Shown in pieces: positions 29,501 through 37,850 of a stretch of DNA of 64,000 bases. The position numbers and the translations under genes are program-made. Each line of letters opens with the position of its first letter. Position 1 is the stretch's first letter. Source of the stretch: Mactra quadrangularis (taxonomy: Eukaryota; Mollusca; Bivalvia; Venerida; Mactridae); assembly GCA_025267735.1 (NCBI GenBank), contig CM046301.1:66545872-66609871 (forward strand). Reading direction: 5' to 3'. The notes under the pieces are model-generated. The model worked only from the letters and a program-made list of their open reading frames with translations, was not told the DNA's origin and did no database searches.

Positions 29501-32500
29501 TGTTTGTTAGGAGAGTGATGGAACCATATTGGATCATAAGGAATTTGGATTCTTGAATTTCAGCCTTAGATTTGATTGTAAATTTTGTAGATAAATTGTC
29601 TGTATGGCATTATATTGGAGTAGGATTTAACAAGCATGGAACCTGGATATAACACAATTTGGATATGTTAAAAATTGCTTGTAACATCAAAGTTTGTGAA
29701 GTTGACATTATGTGAATCTGTATGGACAGGAATAGGAGATGCTGATGTTGACGATTGGTGGTTCTATTCTTGGATCTAAACGGATTAGAGGGAAGATGCT
29801 GTCTGATCTTTATTTTGACTTGGATAGTATCGTGGATTTGAATGGATAGAGAGGAGAGGGTCTTTTGACTGAAGCCATGTAGTTTTTTTGTTGATGTGAG
29901 ATAACTTGTTTTCAGCTTTAATGTCACTCTTGTGTTCTCACCAGCATGTTTTGTGCTAACTACAAGTAAACGTTCTAACTACCAGCATGTGCTCTACTCA
30001 AGCATGTGCACGCTGTACAAATTTTACATGATTTCAGTTTTGTTTTTCAACTCACTTGAAATACCTGCTAATTTGTTGCATGAGATTTTTCAGTTGTTGT
30101 TTGTATAATCTCAGCTGGTAATTCTGAGTGGATTGGTACCTGGCCTCAAGTTACCTGCAGAGATTGCACAAATATGACTACTAACATCTAACACTGGGTA
30201 CCAGCAGTTATATTGAGCACTCTTCTTATTCTTCAACAAAGGGGAACAACTCTGTATGGATTATTTTGTGATTGATGCACTTAGAGTTACTTACCTTTGT
30301 TTTTAAAGTTTTCTACTTTAATGCATTGGAATGAAATTATATCTTTCAATAATAGCATGCTATATTTTATATTATTAATGTTTATCAATTTATTTTACTT
30401 TATTAATCTAAACCAAAAATCACCTTTTTACACATTACTTTTCTTTGTTATAAAATGCATGCATTTCAAAGCAATAACATTTGACAGTAAGATACTATTC
30501 TGAACTTGTATGCATTGTAAGACTAACTAAACTATTGTTTGATTTAGTATGATCAACCTTGTTTGTAGGTATTAATTATTTTTGAACAAATGTATTAAGA
30601 ATCATTATACAGCATTTAGTTTTCATGGGCTAATTATTTCTGCAAAACCGAAACCAAAGTCTTAAGTCATATTACTTTTACTGCATGTAAAGTATGCCTA
30701 ACCAATTGCTTATTTTTGTGTGGCTTTGTCTGCTACCTTTTCATTGACCCTTTCTTATGACCCCTATCTCTGGAGTACTTTTTGACTCAGATCATCTTGA
30801 AATGCTCAGACTTGCTATATAATACCTTACATGGACAGGTATACCTTACTTACTTAGCTCAGTATATGATATATATAATATGAAAGTCTGGGGCCTGATG
30901 GACAAATAATCTCAAATTTTATCAGTGTTTGCCATAATCAGCATGTTTAAATAAAGACTGGCTTTATTATACCTTCTATATACTTGAATGTCACATTGTA
31001 AAAGGAATACAAGAGGTGTGGTATGGTTGCTATAGCAATGACCTCAATATCGTGGCTTGGTGGATTAAGTATAGTAGTAACTGAAGTATGTATGAGATAG
31101 GGCTAGATAGATGGTATCCCTTATCAGTTTGAGCTAGCTTACCCTTCAAATATATCCTTCACAAATATAGCCAGGTTGAAACATTTCAAATTTTTCGTTA
31201 CATTTAGTAAGGTGAGACAATTTTTGTTCCATATTTTTAATTTTTCTAAATTTGGTTTTGTAACAGATTTTGTCATGTTTAATTGATTTTTATCTGGTCA
31301 ATGTTTGCTCACATGTTTAAAATGATTAAATTTGATTTAATAGAAAAACTTAATTGCAGTTTAGGTATAATTTATTTGCTGAGGGAAATTTATGACTGTT
31401 TGATATAGGGATTGAATATATTTGAAAACTTACTCATTGATTGACTGTGTAAGTTAAGAATAATATTAGATATCTCCTTTTTGACTTAAGTTGATACATT
31501 TTCTTTTAAGTGACTAAAATTCACTATTTGTTTGTTTTTTAAATCTAATTTTTTCTTTGTTTTCACTTAACCTTTTTGTGCTATGAATTTGAAAGCATAA
31601 TTTCATACAATCCATTTGAAGTACACAAAATAAAACTTCATCACTGCTGAATATGTGGAAAGAAAACTTCATTGGAAGGATAATGAATTATTGTTGGATG
31701 GAAGTGGATAATTTGGATCATCAGTTTGAATGGATGGCTGGGATATCATCTTAGTGGTTGGGAAATAAGACGGCCGTTGTCATACAACACTGAACAGATA
31801 TTTTCTCTTTTTTCGGTCAGGATATTTTATCATTGACAAAATGTAAGTTAATGGAAAAGTACTGTCCTGCACTGTACTCTAGATATTTGACCTACAGCAA
31901 GGCTTTATCTAGGATGACCTATATTTGGGACATAGATGAGCAACAAGGTTTTCAGAAAATTCAACTTGATTTTTTGTGAGTTTTATTGTCACGGAAGCCG
32001 TAAAAACTGAATAATGGTAAAGAATTTGAGATTGAAGATGAGACACACAATTTGACTACCTTGGAGACACAGGAATGCAGAGATTTATCAGTATGGCTAC
32101 TCTTCATTTGGAGGACATTTTGACTCGATTTCTCTTGCAACTCTTCACTTGGAGGAAGTTATGGAAGGATGCAAATGGCAACTCTTCTTTTGGAGGAAGT
32201 TTTGGATGGATGAAAATGGCAACTCTTCATTTGGAGGAAGTTTTGGAGGGATAAAAATGGCAACTCTTCATTTGGAGGAAAATTTGGATGACAAAGGGAG
32301 GTAACTTGAAGATAGAATTGATAGACAAAGGGAGATTATTTGTATGAGTATTACATCAGGTACTGAGTGATAGATGAATTCAGTATCTTATGTGATGTTC
32401 TTATGAATATCTCTATATTCATGATAGATTATAACTCTTAGATGGACACCCATGGATGCAGTTTTATCTGAAATGTTGAACTGTATGGATTTCAGTAGTA

Positions 32501-35500
32501 ATGGAACTTCAGAAACCTAGGATTAATTGGACTAAGGAGTGTTGGGGATTAGGATACCTTGGAAAATGGATTGCAAGGACTTAGGATAGGAAATGTCAAA
32601 ATAAGGAAAAGGAGAAATGGATACATTTGAAGATTTTATGGAATTTTATTGGAATGAGGATGAAAGAAAAAGTTCACTGAAACTTCTATGAGATTAGGCA
32701 TAATCTCAATTTTTTTACACCGCTTCATCCTTGCTTCACTTTGCTACTTGTGTGCAAGTTTGATTTGCTCTCTCCTCATTTGCTATAATTCCTTTACTTT
32801 CTAGTGTTTTGTATTGTCCTCTCTTAAATTCATTACTTTTTTGTTTTGTTTCATGTATTTGCCTTTCACATTTTCAGGTATTTTCTAATGAAAAGAAGTC
32901 ACCAATTCTAGCAGTTAATTCAGAAAATCCATAAATTTTATTATCAAAGACAAAGGGTGTCATAATTAATGGCTGCACAAGCAAACCTGCCTGCTTCAAG
33001 TGTCTTTTGAGTATTGGCTATTCAGCTGAAGTTGCATTTGAAAGCTGAATGACAGAATGTATGGATTTTGCACGGTCATGGTTTCTACACTAAGCGATAT
33101 ACCATGCCATTCAAAGCCTAATACTAATCCTGGTCTGCATGCAAGATCAGAATTTCAGAATGTATTATGTTAGTATGAAATTAATGTTATGTCTTTTTTT
33201 CAGTTCAAATCAGAGAGTCTGCCTTGAAAGTTGTGGAAGATGAATTGAAAGCATTAAAGAACAGAAATGATGATAGAGTTGATAAGTAGGTTTATTTCTC
33301 AACCAATCAAAATCAGTCTTACCATCAAATATATTACTGTCAGCCAATCAATACAGCTGTTACATGCAAACACAAAAGTCATTTCCAATCAAAATGTATA
33401 ATGTAAACCATCAAGTTTTACTTTAGCCAATCAAAATGATTGTTACACAAATATCAATCAAATCATAATATTATATAATGTATTTATAATTTAACAATTA
33501 AAAAGGGGGAAGTTCGAAATTAAACTAATTACCTGTAGATGGTAGTTAAGTTTTGTTGCAAGCTTCTAAAAGTAGTTTCTCTTCCAACACAATGTGAAAG
33601 CCTTGGTTATGACAAATGGTTGCTTTTCGTGCTCCCAGTGAGTATCAATAATACAAAATCAAAGTGGTTCCCCAGGCACATGGTTGAGTTAATGGAGTTT
33701 AGCTCTTCAATTTAAGAGGTACAAATGGCTGTACATAAACCACTTAAATTAAAATGAATTTTATCTTGGTTGCAATGAGAAATTACCCATCATTACACAG
33801 CCATATACCTTGGTTGCTGGGTTGAAGTGCCTTGAAAAACATATTTATAAAAGTGACTCAGCAATGTGTCAGAAGTACAGTTAGTTAATGTTTTAATCAT
33901 TCAACATTCAGTTTACTTGCTGTAATGTTCGGATAATAATTATAGAAGTTTAAAAATTGTTCACTGTAAAGTTTGATTTAAATGGTGGGCACATTGTCTC
34001 CAAAAGTTTGAAAACTTAAGTTAGTAATGTTTTACAAAGGGAAAAGAATAAAAGTTGAATATTTATATAAGGAAAATTCTTATTTTTATAATTCCTCAAG
34101 GGATATTTCTTAAGAATTTTGTTTGTCAAAGGGAAATAACCCATCATTTGGTTTCTTTCTAGACAGGGAACTCTATCTTTTTGTTTGACTAAGGGAGGTA
34201 ACTAATACATTACACATTTGGGATTTATGAACAAAATTTACTCATATAATTTGTTGGTTTTTTTCAGATTAGTGATAAAGAATTTATTTCTTGGTTATTT
34301 TACAACACCACAAAACAAAAGACATGAAGTGTTACGTGCTATTGGTGGAGTGTTGTTGTTTACCTCGGAAGATTTTCAGAGGGTAAGGTTCCGAAGTATA
34401 GTCTACAAAATGTACTTTCATTTTTGAAATTTTTGTTGATTTTGTTAGGATTTATAGAAGGTGGACTAGTTTATTTTTCGAGTTGGAGCTTGAATCAGCA
34501 GACACTGCTAGCTTGACATATTAATATAAAAAAACTAGGACTGTACCTTAATAATCATATCCTATAACTGACATAATGCTCTACAAGCTTTAGGGCTGCA
34601 TTCTAATTGATACTTCCTGAAATTGATTGCTATGATACAAACATTCAAATTTAGGTTTCAATATTACAGAATATTAGACTGAATGAATTGGTCACACTTT
34701 TTGAGGTAGAAATGAATTGAATATTGGTCAGAAAAACTAAGTTGATTTTTAAATATTTTCAACATATTGTACATTATATTATAAGAATTGTTACTATGGT
34801 TACAGATTGATGGAACTAATACAGGTGGATGGGTTCCAGGTTTCTTGAAGTTCTCAGGTGGACAGAAACAACAATCACCTCCTACAACTCCTGTCAGGAG
34901 ATCTACTATAGGTGCTGCTCCTGTGAAAGCTGACAATGTAAGTCTAGTATCATAGGTGTTACTGTGTGAGGGATATTAGTCAGTTATCCGCACTTGATAA
35001 AGTCTAAAGCGATCCAATTGGCAAGTAGGTTATTCGAAGAGTATGCAAAGGGAAATAACTGACTGAAGTTCCTTATTGGTAGCTACTTGTAAAGTGTCAG
35101 CATTACTGCTCTAACTTATTTTCTTAACTATCCTTTTTGCATCTTTTAAAAAAATTCCATGATATACAATGTACATACAAAAGTAAAAAGATTTGACCAG
35201 GTTTGAAATTTTAATGGCCAAACATACAAAAACAATTGGCATTTTGCTCTACCTGGAAAAGGGTTTTGTTTTAATGTTTGATGCGCTTTAAACCCCAAAC
35301 AAACAAACAATTAGAGCAGGAGTAAGACACTCTGTCTGCTACCTACCCCAGTATAGGACAACCTGCAATAGTATTCTTAGCTCACATGTGCGGCAGTTTA
35401 AACTTAAAGAAAAAGTTAGTGTGTTAACAGTTCCTTAATGCATACCAAGCAAGGAATTTAAACTATTACTTTATCAATGTCTATATGTTATGACATGGCG

Positions 35501-36893
35501 TCAGATTACTGATAAGTTAGTACTTTATTATCAGTTATCTATGGAGTGGATATGACTCTGTTTTCAGGACATGGTACTCAGTACAAGTACATGTGCACTC
35601 AATCCATTCACTTCTATGTATAACTTTATAGATTAAATTGAGGTTTTATTGCCTGTTTCATCATGTTCCCCTGCACAAATATAATTATTATGTCATTAAG
35701 TTTGGTGCATATTGTGCATAAACTGCAAATAAAATCTTTCATTAATTTGGTTGTGTATATTTCATAAGTTTTACCTGACGACTTAAAAGATTTTTGGTAA
35801 AAGGTCTTATTGGTTTGTTTTTCACTATATGAAGTGGCTTTTTGAAGTTCTTTCTTATGATGTGTTAATAATTGTTGTGATTTATTCTTCAACTCATATC
35901 TTTACTTCCTGCTTTCAAGTTTTTGATGAATTGTGCATTTTTTTATAAAAACAAAAAAATATGGCCACCCACTTTGAAATTTAAGACATTTCAAGTGCTT
36001 CAAAAAATTTCACTCAATTACTTGTACTTACAGTACATATCAACATGTCACAACTTGAGATCATTTTTTTAAATGTTAAAATTCCACAGGTTATAATTGT
36101 AATTCTAATCTTGAAAATCTTTATTGAAAACGTTATTTTTTTATAAAGAATGTCCATTCATGTGTAAATAAGTATTATTGAGTTAGATTCTGAGTAAAGT
36201 CAATTTTTGAAAAACATTCAATTAAAATAGACGGGAAGATTAATTTCAGTTTTATATGGATAGACTCATGATATATTTTATGATTGTGAGGTCAGTGCAC
36301 ATTAGAACTTGGTTTTGATCCCTAGTGGCAATAATTTTGCCAATGTCTGTTCCAAGGTGAAAATCTCACAGAGTTTTGATTTTGTTATTGGTTTGTGGTA
36401 TCATTTTTATATAAGAAGTTTAAAAATCATCTTAAAACATATCCCTCTTTGTTTTTGCCAATGTGGAATGTCTGTGTTTTCTACTGTTGATGTTTCTGAT
36501 ATGTTATCACACTCCTTATTTATTTATTTTCAGTCATTCTCACAAATGTTTGTCAAGTTCTTGGAGAGAGAATCATCACCCCCACCTCCTACTGTACGTC
36601 TGCCTGCAGAGGAAATGGTTCAAGATATACAGAAACAAAGAGAGACACATAAACCAGCATATAATCCATTCACCGCCCCTCGTCATGTTGCCATGCCAAC
36701 ATCTAACGCATCAACTGTTGGTTCCCATAATTCTCAGCATATTTTAATGAGCTCAGCTGTATCCATGTCACAAACTTTGCCAACATTTGCAGCTCCGTCG
36801 GAAAGTTCTAGAACTCCGCCGGGGTCAGGTCGGAACACGCCGTCTGCTTCTACCACCTCAGGGGCCATATTGAAAGACGTCCTTAGTAGATAG
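1..36893 (+). CDS. TRIP11: TRIP11 / GMAP-210 golgin, 3' part of gene (10 exons, spliced)
   Basis: This is the C-terminal part of a golgin. In the known family, GMAP-210 is a long coiled coil on cis-Golgi membranes that captures vesicles and binds ARF1-GTP through its C-terminal GRAB domain. The coding exons are 1-2539, 3080-3151, 3434-3555, 4423-4586, 5060-5163, 21916-22015, 33204-33285, 34268-34382, 34806-34937 and 36534-36893. Every junction is GT-AG and the frame is kept throughout, giving 1262 residues. Residues 1 to about 1060 are heptad-rich coiled coil (E, K, Q, L, N). Residues about 1061-1110 are the GRAB segment (NLFLGYFTTPQNKRHEVLR). The tail is rich in S, T and P with SFSQMFVKFLERES, and ends ILKDVLSR. 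The vertebrate protein is about 1980 residues, so roughly the first 700, including the membrane-curvature-sensing N-terminus, lie upstream of the window. Identification rests on the conserved C-terminus and on matching exon order; I am very sure of the family. Confidence 0.93.
2540..3079 (+). other. TRIP11 intron, 540 bp
   Basis: GTAAGT to TAG intron. AT-rich; I see no repeat or other gene in it. Confidence 0.85.
3080..3151 (+). CDS. TRIP11: TRIP11 exon (24 residues)
   Basis: The acceptor TTCTTTGTAG ends at 3079 and the donor GTAATA starts at 3152. The exon is 72 bp, phase 0 to phase 0, and encodes IQSLEEKNAKLNRELDRLRQ and then HLIQ. The LRQHLIQ motif is a conserved landmark of TRIP11 just before the C-terminal third. 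It is too short to appear as an isolated open reading frame. Confidence 0.92.
3434..3555 (+). CDS. TRIP11: TRIP11 exon (about 41 residues)
   Basis: The acceptor TTTATAG ends at 3433 and the donor GTAAGT starts at 3556. The 122-bp exon continues the frame in phase 0 and ends after two bases of a codon. It begins IEDGYTKEAIAAEEREKDLR, again acidic coiled coil colinear with vertebrate TRIP11. Confidence 0.92.
3556..4422 (+). other. TRIP11 intron, 867 bp
   Basis: Intron carrying one copy of the 270-bp hairpin-ended repeat (4076-4345) just before its 3' splice site. The rest is AT-rich sequence in which I see nothing else. The neighbouring introns 3152-3433 (282 bp) and 4587-5059 (473 bp) look empty. 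Confidence 0.8.
4076..4345 (+). repeat. Hairpin-ended interspersed repeat, copy 1
   Basis: About 270 bp that begins TATACCCCCGCTTC with a C-run/G-run hairpin (CCCCC...GGGGGG), continues through a GTCCGTCCGTCC-rich segment, and ends GAGCATTAGCTCACAGATTT ACTTGTT, which includes the small palindrome GAGCATTAGCTC. A nearly identical copy lies at 18106-18378. Open frames inside both copies are by-products of the repeat. Family unknown to me; non-autonomous. Confidence 0.8.
4423..4586 (+). CDS. TRIP11: TRIP11 exon (about 55 residues)
   Basis: The acceptor ATTTACAG ends at 4422 and the donor GTGAGA starts at 4587. The split AA+T codon gives Asn, then QQASQQVDSLQQQLHFVSQQ and, near the end, SMTNLQMVLEEFQQ. 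The LQMVLEEFQQ motif is one of the clearest conserved TRIP11 stretches. The exon ends in phase 1. Confidence 0.93.
5060..5163 (+). CDS. TRIP11: TRIP11 exon (35 residues)
   Basis: The acceptor TCATTACAG ends at 5059 and the donor GTAAGA starts at 5164. The carried G plus AG gives Glu; the exon then reads KERLVAEETEKLLKQVTSLR and ends LKYTK in phase 0. The next recognisable exon is 16.8 kb downstream. Confidence 0.91.
5650..5715 (+). repeat. SINE fragment (3' end, family B)
   Basis: The sequence TACTGGTTAAAGACATAAGG and then TCCAGGAAAGCTAGATTAGG matches the 3' part of the tRNA-derived SINEs at 15990-16185 and 20398-20645. The tRNA-like head is missing. Confidence 0.6.
7267..7333 (+). ncRNA. 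Intronic box C/D snoRNA, copy 1 (28S rRNA antisense)
   Basis: Box C ATGATGA is at 7274-7280, an internal D' box CTGA at 7290-7293, and box D CTGA at 7324-7327. The boxes are enclosed by the terminal stem TGCCT/AGGCA (7267-7271 with 7329-7333). The sequence just upstream of box D, TTCACTCGCCGTA, is complementary over 12 nt to the near-universal 28S rRNA segment ACGGCGAGTGAA. Under the D+5 rule it would guide 2'-O-methylation of the second G of ACGG. It lies on the sense strand of a TRIP11 intron, the usual location for animal snoRNAs processed from a spliced intron. The copies at 8093 and 8613 keep the same boxes and guide. Confidence 0.82.
7641..7935. mobile_element. MITE-like element with GATCCAG termini
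   Basis: The left end reads CAGGGGCCGATCCAGGA. The right end on the opposite strand reads GGCAGATCCAGCA, and both are followed by G-rich sequence containing GGGTCCG. The flanks AATAGAATT and AATGGAATT may be a 9-bp target duplication with one mismatch. The ends resemble a common invertebrate DNA-transposon terminus. No transposase is present. Confidence 0.5.
8093..8161 (+). ncRNA. Intronic box C/D snoRNA, copy 2 (28S rRNA antisense)
   Basis: 69 nt. Terminal stem ATGCCT/AGGCAT (8093-8098 with 8156-8161), box C ATGATGA 8101-8107, D' CTGA 8117-8120, box D CTGA 8151-8154. The 13 nt before box D are identical to copy 1 and complementary to the same 28S rRNA segment. The best-formed of the three copies. 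Confidence 0.84.
8613..8681 (+). ncRNA. Intronic box C/D snoRNA, copy 3 (28S rRNA antisense)
   Basis: 69 nt. Terminal stem ATGCCTT/AAGGCAT (7 bp), box C ATGATGA 8621-8627, D' CTGA 8637-8640, box D CTGA 8671-8674. The middle (D'-C' region) has diverged from copies 1 and 2, but the 28S-complementary guide before box D is unchanged. Conservation of guide, boxes and stem against a diverged middle argues for function, not simple repeat drift. Confidence 0.82.
9511..9765 (+). mobile_element. tRNA-derived SINE, family A, copy 1
   Basis: A degenerate tRNA-like head (GGCTGACTCAGTTAATAGC, then GGGGTTGTTGG) is followed by a body containing CAGAGATTTAGCCTCTCCAG. It matches the opposite-strand copy at 9951-10194 in order throughout. 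Confidence 0.72.
9951..10194 (-). mobile_element. tRNA-derived SINE, family A, copy 2 (inverted)
   Basis: On the minus strand the head reads GGCTAGCTCAGTTGGTAGC (box A-like) and then GGGTTCCATTCC (box B-like). The body contains CAGAGATTTAGCCTCTCCAG. It is inverted relative to the copy at 9511-9765, about 190 bp away, so the pre-mRNA could fold into a long hairpin. Confidence 0.78.
11640..11962 (+). repeat. Minisatellite, unit about 30-33 bp
   Basis: About ten tandem units around TCCCTTTATATGGTTGATTT, separated by variants of CTGTGTAATTATC. Unit length and sequence vary slightly, and the units are most alike in the middle. Confidence 0.85.
14525..14704. mobile_element. Old hAT-like MITE with 8-bp target duplication
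   Basis: The element is 14533-14696 (164 bp). The left end is TAGGACTGTAATGATTC and the right end, opposite strand, is TAGGTCGGCAATGATTC. Both are flanked by the perfect 8-bp duplication ATATATTC (14525-14532 and 14697-14704). An 8-bp duplication with TAGG-CTGCAA-GATTC-like ends is typical of hAT elements. It looks like an older relative of the copy at 54098-54864. Confidence 0.78.
15990..16185 (+). mobile_element. tRNA-derived SINE, family B
   Basis: Degenerate tRNA head with GGTTTGGAATTCCC (box B-like), then CTTCCATGAAATTTGACAAT, TATGGAGAAGTTTGCAGCC and a 3' end TCCAGGAAAGCTAGATTAGG. The same order of blocks is seen at 20398-20645. Confidence 0.75.
16686..16852. mobile_element. MITE, TTAACCC-GCTGATTTAAATAC family, copy 1
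   Basis: Inverted ends: CATACATTAACCCTGCTGAT then TTAAATACT on the left, mirrored by AGTATTTAAATCAGTGGGGT and TAATATATGCA on the right. Copies at 20818, 38125 and 40725 share these ends. Non-autonomous, no coding capacity. Confidence 0.75.
17107..17288 (-). mobile_element. tRNA-derived SINE, inverted, family B relative
   Basis: On the minus strand the head reads GTGGCGCAGTGGTTAGCATG (box A-like) and then GCGGGTTCAAGCC (box B). The body contains TAGTACTGGATATAG and GTCCAGGAAACC, like the family B 3' part. The tRNA-like head is well preserved, but no complete tRNA gene fold is evident. Confidence 0.75.
18106..18378 (+). repeat. Hairpin-ended interspersed repeat, copy 2
   Basis: Starts TATACCCCCCGCTTCGAAG, then AAGAGGGGGGTATACTG, which forms a stem of about 10 bp, and ends CTCACAGATTTACTTGTT. 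Only scattered differences from the copy at 4076-4345, so both are fairly young members of one family. Confidence 0.82.
18470..18640 (+). repeat. Degenerate GTGGCTGTTGTTTGGA tandem repeat
   Basis: Loosely repeated blocks of GGCTGTTGTTTGGA-like sequence in about 170 bp of G/T-rich DNA. Low-complexity; no function inferred. Confidence 0.55.
20398..20645 (+). mobile_element. tRNA-derived SINE, family B, best copy
   Basis: tRNA-like head with GATAGCGCAATTGGTAGCAC (box A-like) and GGTTTGAATCC (box B). It is followed by CTTTCCATGAAAATTTGACA, TATGGAGAAGTTTCC, GTGGGTACTGGTTATAGAC and the 3' end GTCCAGAAAAGCTAGGTTAGG. A 74-nt tRNA-type head fused to a body is diagnostic of a tRNA SINE. Confidence 0.82.
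20818..20930. mobile_element. MITE, GCTGATTTAAATAC family, copy 2 (shortened)
   Basis: Left end AACTGTCAGTGGTGCATAG, then CTACGCTGATTTAAATACT. The right end has only GGTTAATGCATGCAT, so the right inverted repeat is truncated. Same family as 16686, 38125 and 40725. Confidence 0.65.
21650..21735 (+). repeat. Possible tRNA-SINE head fragment
   Basis: CAATTGCTTAGGAATAGAG and GGGTTCAAACCCC (box B-like) lie about 180 bp before a TRIP11 exon. It is preceded by a direct repeat of AGTTGAATACAATTAACCA. Weak evidence. Confidence 0.35.
21916..22015 (+). CDS. TRIP11: TRIP11 exon (about 33 residues)
   Basis: The acceptor TATTTTCAG ends at 21915 and the donor GTAAGG starts at 22016. It encodes EQLEEASDGLEAASRLSEQL followed by DKKEEAIDALREE, matching the family's conserved ASRL-EQL-KEE segment. 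It starts in phase 0 and ends in phase 1. It is an isolated exon between two very long introns, recognised by homology and splice signals. Confidence 0.92.
27170..27365 (+). repeat. Degenerate TGTTTCACTATGTG repeat
   Basis: About ten loosely spaced variants of GTGTTTCACTATGTG in 200 bp. Low-complexity intronic repeat. Confidence 0.6.
32095..32300 (+). repeat. 41-bp minisatellite, about five units
   Basis: Units start near 32095, 32135, 32177, 32218 and 32259, each around GGCAACTCTTCATTTGGAGG and then AAGTTTTGGA. Period 40-42 bp; the last three are most alike. Confidence 0.85.
33204..33285 (+). CDS. TRIP11: TRIP11 exon (about 27 residues)
   Basis: The acceptor TTTTTTTCAG ends at 33203 and the donor GTAGGT starts at 33286. 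The split codon G+TT gives Val, then QIRESALKVVEDELKALKNR and NDDRVDK. It leads directly into the GRAB exon, as in vertebrate TRIP11, and ends after two bases of a codon. Confidence 0.91.
33286..34267 (+). other. TRIP11 intron, 982 bp
   Basis: GTAGGT to CAG intron. Contains several GGGAAATAAC/AGGGAGGTAAC-type short motifs but no element or gene that I recognise. The following intron 34383-34805 (423 bp) also looks empty. Confidence 0.75.
34268..34382 (+). CDS. TRIP11: TRIP11 GRAB-domain exon
   Basis: The acceptor TTTTTTCAG ends at 34267 and the donor GTAAGG starts at 34383. It encodes LVIKNLFLGYFTTPQNKRHE and continues VLRAIGGVLLFTSEDFQR. This is the core of the GRIP-related ARF-binding (GRAB) domain, which in GMAP-210 binds GTP-loaded ARF1 at the cis-Golgi. 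The N-F-GYF-TP-NKRHEVLR pattern is what makes the gene identification secure. Confidence 0.95.
34806..34937 (+). CDS. TRIP11: TRIP11 exon following GRAB domain
   Basis: The acceptor GGTTACAG ends at 34805 and the donor GTAAGT starts at 34938. The 132-bp exon, phase 0 to phase 0, encodes IDGTNTGGWVPGFLKFSGG and then a Q/S/P/T-rich linker ending APVKADN. The GGW-PGFL stretch matches the end of the family's GRAB region. Confidence 0.92.
34938..36533 (+). other. TRIP11 last intron, 1596 bp
   Basis: Starts GTAAGT and ends TTTTCAG. Near 36285-36345 there is a weak SINE-like stretch (GTGAGGTCAGTGCACATTAG then GGTTTTGATCCCTAGTGGC). Otherwise AT-rich with nothing recognised. Confidence 0.75.
36534..36893 (+). 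CDS. TRIP11: TRIP11 terminal coding exon
   Basis: The acceptor TTATTTTCAG ends at 36533 and the TAG stop is at 36891-36893. It encodes 119 residues starting SFSQMFVKFLERES, followed by a P/S/T-rich disordered tail containing YNPFTAPRHVAMP and ending GAILKDVLSR. Both the F-KFLE-ES start and the LKD-L end are shared with vertebrate TRIP11. Upstream in-frame sequence from 36309 is intronic. Confidence 0.94.
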   Translation, partial: SFSQMFVKFLERESSPPPPTVRLPAEEMVQDIQKQRETHKPAYNPFTAPRHVAMPTSNASTVGSHNSQHILMSSAVSMSQTLPTFAAPSESSRTPPGSGRNTPSASTTSGAILKDVLSR

Positions 36894-37850
36894 CATTAAC
36901 TGTGAATATATCATAAAACACTGTGATTTTATAAATTTGTAAATTATATTTGATGTCGTCATATTGACAAAATGAAATGGTTTAACGAGTGTAGATATAC
37001 ATGTACTTGTATAGTATGGTATCATTCAACTTGCCTTGGTTTGCTTGTAAAATCAGGTTTGCACTTACAAGAAGTTTTATTTACAGAGGAATGGTGAAAT
37101 TTGCCAGACTATAGAGAGTATAACTTATGTAAAATCCTTAGAAATTATATATATTGTAAATACAAAATTCATTTTAATTCTTGTTGTTCATTAGTTGTAT
37201 GTTATTATTTTAAAGCATTTATATTTGGTTGTTGTTTAATGGTTCATCTTCACATTTTAAATTAAATAATGTACTGGTGTTAAGTGTTTGACTTCTTTGC
37301 AACTGGAGAAGTGCTGAACTTGACTGTGCCAGGTGGAAAAAAACTAAAAATTATTGAGTAATTACATGTGATTTAGTGACAAGGTATCACTATGTTGGTG
37401 TTCTTATGTATTAAACTGTTTTAATTATAATTTTGAGCAAATGAAAGCTTATTATCCTCAATACCGTGGCTTGTTATTCACTTATGTGATTTAAATGGTT
37501 CATCTAACTTTCAAAATACATGTATAAATATGATATGTTCTTCAATTATTTCTTTTAATTTGAATAATGAATTCGTATTTGAATTAAATTTTGTTTGTTC
37601 AAAGTGATGTTATATTGTGAGCATAATATTTAAGTAAATGTACATGTATATTTTTTCTTTATAAGATATTAAAGAAAGATGGTATTTACTATGTTTGGCT
37701 TTATGGCTGTGTTTTGGCAGAAATTTTTTTAATTTTCACTCTTCAATTTCTTATGCCTGGAAATTTTGAAAATTTAAATTGTTTTTGGAATTTGATATTG
37801 GCTTCTGTTTCGTTTTTATGATTAATAAACTATAATGTGATTTTTTTTTT
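36894..37850 (+). other. TRIP11 3' untranslated region (approximate)
   Basis: AT-rich sequence between the TAG stop and the first good polyadenylation signal. No competing reading frame of note. The 3' limit is an estimate. Confidence 0.55.
37824..37829 (+). terminator. Candidate polyadenylation signal for TRIP11
   Basis: AATAAA, followed within about 20 bp by a T-rich stretch (GTGATTTTTTTTTTTC) that could act as the downstream element. First canonical hexamer I noticed after the stop codon. Confidence 0.5.

Larger units (their letters stand above)
22016..33203 (+). other. TRIP11 long intron, 11.19 kb
   Basis: The flanking exons join in frame, so no coding exon is required here. Contents: a poly(C) run at 22149-22163, TGTTTCAC-type simple repeats near 27170-27365, TGGAT-rich low-complexity DNA at about 29440-29880 and 31650-31760, and a 41-bp minisatellite at 32095-32300. 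The rest (22170-27160, 27370-29430, 29890-31640) is AT-rich and I see nothing in it. Confidence 0.7.

Noticed and set aside
36309..36533. In-frame sequence upstream of the last TRIP11 exon
   Set aside because: It is intronic: the previous exon joins in phase 0 at 36534 after TTATTTTCAG, and the conserved protein starts there (SFSQMF).
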